Source of the DNA: Hyphomicrobiales bacterium
GTDB taxonomy: Bacteria > Pseudomonadota > Alphaproteobacteria > Rhizobiales > Xanthobacteraceae
DNA: 6,342 nt
Direction: 5' to 3'
Assembly (NCBI GenBank): GCA_003164375.1
Contig: PLTE01000023.1
Coordinates: 1-6,342, forward strand
The notes beneath the pieces were generated by a model. The model saw only the letters and a program-made list of their open reading frames with translations, did not search any database and was not told the origin of the DNA. The position numbers and the translations under genes are program-made. This document shows positions 4,337 through 6,342 of the stretch, in pieces; within the stretch, counting starts at the first letter, position 1; each line of letters starts with the position of its first letter.

Positions 4337-4996
4337 ATGTCAGAACCCCCCAAAACCCCCGCGCCAGGGCCGGAAAAGCCTCAGGACCCGCAATCTGACG
4401 CGCCTCGTGGGCTGACGAAATTCGGCGTGCCGCGCAAGAAGCCTGGGCCACCGAAGGGCGTGCGCGTCGGCGGTCGACGGAAGGGCGACAAGAACAAGAC
4501 GACCATCGAGCGTGAGGAGCGCGATCGACTGATCCGTGAGGCGGCGGCCGCGGCGTTGACGAAGGACACGGTGATCGAGACGCTCGACCGAAAGAACACA
4601 CCGGATTCGCGGCGGGCGAAGAAGGTGCTTGAAACCTTCATGGAATTGTTCGCGGGGATGGCGGCGACGCATCAGCCGCTCCCGCCCGGGCAAGTGCTTT
4701 CGCCGGCGGATGTTACGAGGCGCCAACCTAACCCGGCGCTGTTCAAGGAATACGCCACGCTCGCGATCGATGCTGCGAAGGCGCTGGCACCATTTCAAGA
4801 CCCGCGCTATTCCGCGATGATCGTTGGCGCGTCGATCGTGACGAAAGTCCAGGTCGAGGGAGGAATGCCGAACGATTTTGCGCCGCCTGTGCCGGCGGGC
4901 GAGGTCATCGACCTCAAGCCGGGGACGGTGATCAACGCTGAGGACGACAAGGAGCCGCTGGCGCTCGCGGCGCCGGCGAAGGCGGTGAACCAATGA
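4337..4996 (+). CDS. Probable terminase small subunit
   Basis: Small terminase subunits bind the phage packaging site and hand DNA to TerL. This 219-residue protein is a candidate by position and composition, not by a decisive motif. Residues 1-24 are Pro-rich and disordered. Residues 25-55 are basic with KKPGPPKG and GGRRKGDKNKTT, an AT-hook-like segment also seen at the N-terminus of many phage small terminases. Residues 56-110 are helical (REERDRLIREAAAAALTKDT). Residues 134-160 (ALFKEYATLAIDAAKALAPF then QDPRYSA) resemble the conserved helix of this protein class. The tail is Pro/Ala/Glu-rich. The ATG at 4337 has AGGG at 4325-4328. It ends in an ATGA overlap with the next gene. A different DNA-binding accessory is the alternative. 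Confidence 0.55.
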   Translation: MSEPPKTPAPGPEKPQDPQSDAPRGLTKFGVPRKKPGPPKGVRVGGRRKGDKNKTTIEREERDRLIREAAAAALTKDTVIETLDRKNTPDSRRAKKVLETFMELFAGMAATHQPLPPGQVLSPADVTRRQPNPALFKEYATLAIDAAKALAPFQDPRYSAMIVGASIVTKVQVEGGMPNDFAPPVPAGEVIDLKPGTVINAEDDKEPLALAAPAKAVNQ

Positions 4997-5334
4997 ACCC
5001 GAAGAAGGCGTTCCGGAAGTTCGGCGACATGGCGATGAAGGCCCCGGAGGGAGCATCGATGGCGATCGGTCTAAGCTGGATCGAGAAAAAAGGCTGGCGC
5101 GTGATGATGAGCATCCACACCGCGCTCCTCCTGCTCGGATCAAGGGACGCGCGGGCGCTGGCTGATACCTACGACAAGCAACATCGATCGCCCGGATTTC
5201 GAGGAAAGATAACCGGGCTTGAATGGGTAGCGCCGGGGCTACGCAGTCTCGCCGATGAGGCCGATCAAAAGAACCGGGATAACATTTTTCCGGAAGGCGC
5301 CGTCGAGCGTATGCAATCGGCAGGAACCGCTTAA
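4993..5334 (+). CDS. Hypothetical protein between terminase genes (113 aa)
   Basis: The ATG at 4993 overlaps the preceding stop and has GAAGG (4978-4982), 10 bases upstream. The N-terminus is basic (MNPKKAFRKFGDMAMKAPEG), followed by a hydrophobic stretch MMSIHTALLLLG (38-49) too short and flanked too closely by charge for a sure membrane helix. Then come SRDARALADTYDKQHRSP and a C-terminal helix (LRSLADEADQKNRDNI). No family recognised. Its place between the small-subunit candidate and TerL, with coupling upstream and 3 bases to TerL downstream, ties it to packaging or to regulation of the terminase operon; this is inference. Confidence 0.65.
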   Translation: MNPKKAFRKFGDMAMKAPEGASMAIGLSWIEKKGWRVMMSIHTALLLLGSRDARALADTYDKQHRSPGFRGKITGLEWVAPGLRSLADEADQKNRDNIFPEGAVERMQSAGTA

Positions 5335-5337
5335 TCA

Positions 5338-6342
5338 ATGCTCGATACCGCTCCCGGCCGGGATCACAATCGTCCGCCAGAGCTGCTGCCGTTCGAGGCG
5401 ACGACGGCCAAGGTGCAACTGCCGACCTTCCACGCCGCCCAGGCGAAACTTCGCTGGGTCATGCAACACGCCAGGTTTGTGGTCGCGCGCTGCGGCCGGC
5501 GCTGGGGCAAGAACGTCGTCGGCGAGGCGGTGGCGGCGGACGACGCCGCGAAGGGACTCCTGGTCGGCTGGTTCGCCCCGGAGAACCGGCGCGCGGCACG
5601 ATCGTTCGAGGTCATCGAGGAGATGCTTCACCCGATCAAGAAGAGCTCGTCGAAGACAGACCACGTCATCCGGACGATCACGGGAGGCCAGATCGACTTC
5701 TGGTCGCTCGAGGATGAGAACGCCGGCCGCGGTCGCAAATATCACCGGGCGATCGGCGACGAGATGGCCTTCACGAAGCCGAAGACGATCGATATCTGGA
5801 CGAAGTCGATCAAGCCGACGCTGCTCGACTACAGCGGCCGCGCGCTGATGATGTCGAACACAAACGGGATCGACCCGGATAACTTCCTTTACGATATCTG
5901 CCATAACCCGGCGCACGGCTTCGTCCAGTTTCACGCGCCGACGCGATCGAACCCGTTCCTGCCGCGGGCTGAGGTCGCCGCGCTCCAGGCCGACAATCAG
6001 CCGCTCGTTTATCAGCAGGAATACCTCGCCGAGTTCGTCGACTGGTCCGGCGCCGCGTTCTTCTCTCGCGACAAGCTGCTGGTCAACGGCGAGCCGATCG
6101 AGTTCCCCGTGCGCTGTGAGGCGGTCTTCGCGATCATTGATTCGGCCACGAAGACCGGGCGCAAGAACGACGGCACCGGCGTGGTCTACTACGCGGTCGT
6201 CCGCAATATCATCCGGCCGGTGAGCGGCGACGGAAAGATCGGCCCGGAGCATCGGCTGGTCATCCTCGATTGGGATCTCGTCCAGATCGAGGGCGACCTG
6301 CTCATCACCTGGCTACCGACGGTCAATCAAAACCTCCTGGCG
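5338..6342 (+). CDS. terL: Terminase large subunit, partial (first 335 residues)
   Basis: TerL is the packaging motor: an N-terminal ATPase drives DNA into the prohead and a C-terminal RNase H-like nuclease cuts it. Residues 47-60 include the Walker A-type segment RCGRRWGKN (51-59), with Lys58 but Asn59 instead of the usual Ser/Thr. GWFAPENRRA (77-86) is the following strand seen in many TerL proteins. RKYHRAIGDEMA (133-144) contains Walker B Asp141 and catalytic Glu142. MMSNTNG (171-177) is at the coupling-motif position. The nuclease starts at AVFAIIDSAT (262-271), with Asp268 likely the first metal ligand; ILDWD (309-313) continues it. The frame runs off the right edge, so the rest of the nuclease is missing. 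The ATG at 5338 is 3 bases after the previous stop; AGGA lies at 5322-5325. Confidence 0.9.
   Translation, partial: MLDTAPGRDHNRPPELLPFEATTAKVQLPTFHAAQAKLRWVMQHARFVVARCGRRWGKNVVGEAVAADDAAKGLLVGWFAPENRRAARSFEVIEEMLHPIKKSSSKTDHVIRTITGGQIDFWSLEDENAGRGRKYHRAIGDEMAFTKPKTIDIWTKSIKPTLLDYSGRALMMSNTNGIDPDNFLYDICHNPAHGFVQFHAPTRSNPFLPRAEVAALQADNQPLVYQQEYLAEFVDWSGAAFFSRDKLLVNGEPIEFPVRCEAVFAIIDSATKTGRKNDGTGVVYYAVVRNIIRPVSGDGKIGPEHRLVILDWDLVQIEGDLLITWLPTVNQNLLA

Noticed and set aside
4340..5338. Long minus-strand open frame (332 codons)
   Set aside because: Extremely Arg-rich with no domain and no ribosome site, antisense to two coupled + genes.
5335..6252. Long minus-strand open frame (305 codons)
   Set aside because: It is Arg/Asp/Leu-rich low-complexity sequence opposite TerL, whose motifs are clear; it is a shadow of GC-rich codon use.

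Overview
The window looks like the packaging end of a tailed bacteriophage genome or prophage. A run of small, tightly packed, mostly unrecognisable genes on the + strand leads to a probable terminase small subunit and a terminase large subunit (TerL) that runs off the right edge. GC content is fairly high, strongest in the terminase block and lower in the first gene and the HNH gene. Starts include GTG, and junctions are of the ATGA/GTGA type. Several small proteins resemble, from memory, conserved hypothetical proteins of alphaproteobacterial (rhizobial) phages and prophages. Host assignment to an alphaproteobacterium is therefore inference from style and recalled similarity; no host gene, tRNA, integrase or attachment site is visible.

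Layout. (1) 46-1534: five small + strand genes. They encode an HTH-like protein, a conserved phage-type hypothetical, a tiny basic protein, a protein with a hydrophobic MGLF-type N-terminus, and a 91-residue hypothetical. (2) 1534-2724: a translationally coupled chain made of a doubtful 25-codon ORF, a Cys-cluster protein, and three further genes joined by 4-base overlaps. This block is bracketed by an inverted pair of 22-bp near-identical, internally palindromic elements at 1536-1557 and 2730-2751. (3) 2737-3417: an HNH endonuclease with C-terminal helix-turn-helix segments, whose start codon lies inside the second element. (4) 3433-4129: a small exported-looking protein with four Cys, then two coupled tiny genes. 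(5) 4041-4311, minus strand: a 59-residue two-helix membrane protein preceded by a possible 24-codon ORF. This is the only convincing minus-strand coding, and its 3' end overlaps the last + gene. (6) 4337-6342: the terminase block (small-subunit candidate, a 113-residue unknown, TerL).

Functionally only the terminase block is clear: the small subunit would recognise DNA and TerL would cut and pump it into the prohead. The HNH protein may be a homing-type endonuclease or a packaging accessory, since HNH genes are common near terminase genes. The rest are accessory genes of unknown role. No gene-free stretch exceeds about 120 bases, and I see no convincing rho-independent terminator, CRISPR array or RNA gene. 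The strongest unexplained signal is the inverted 22-bp element pair.
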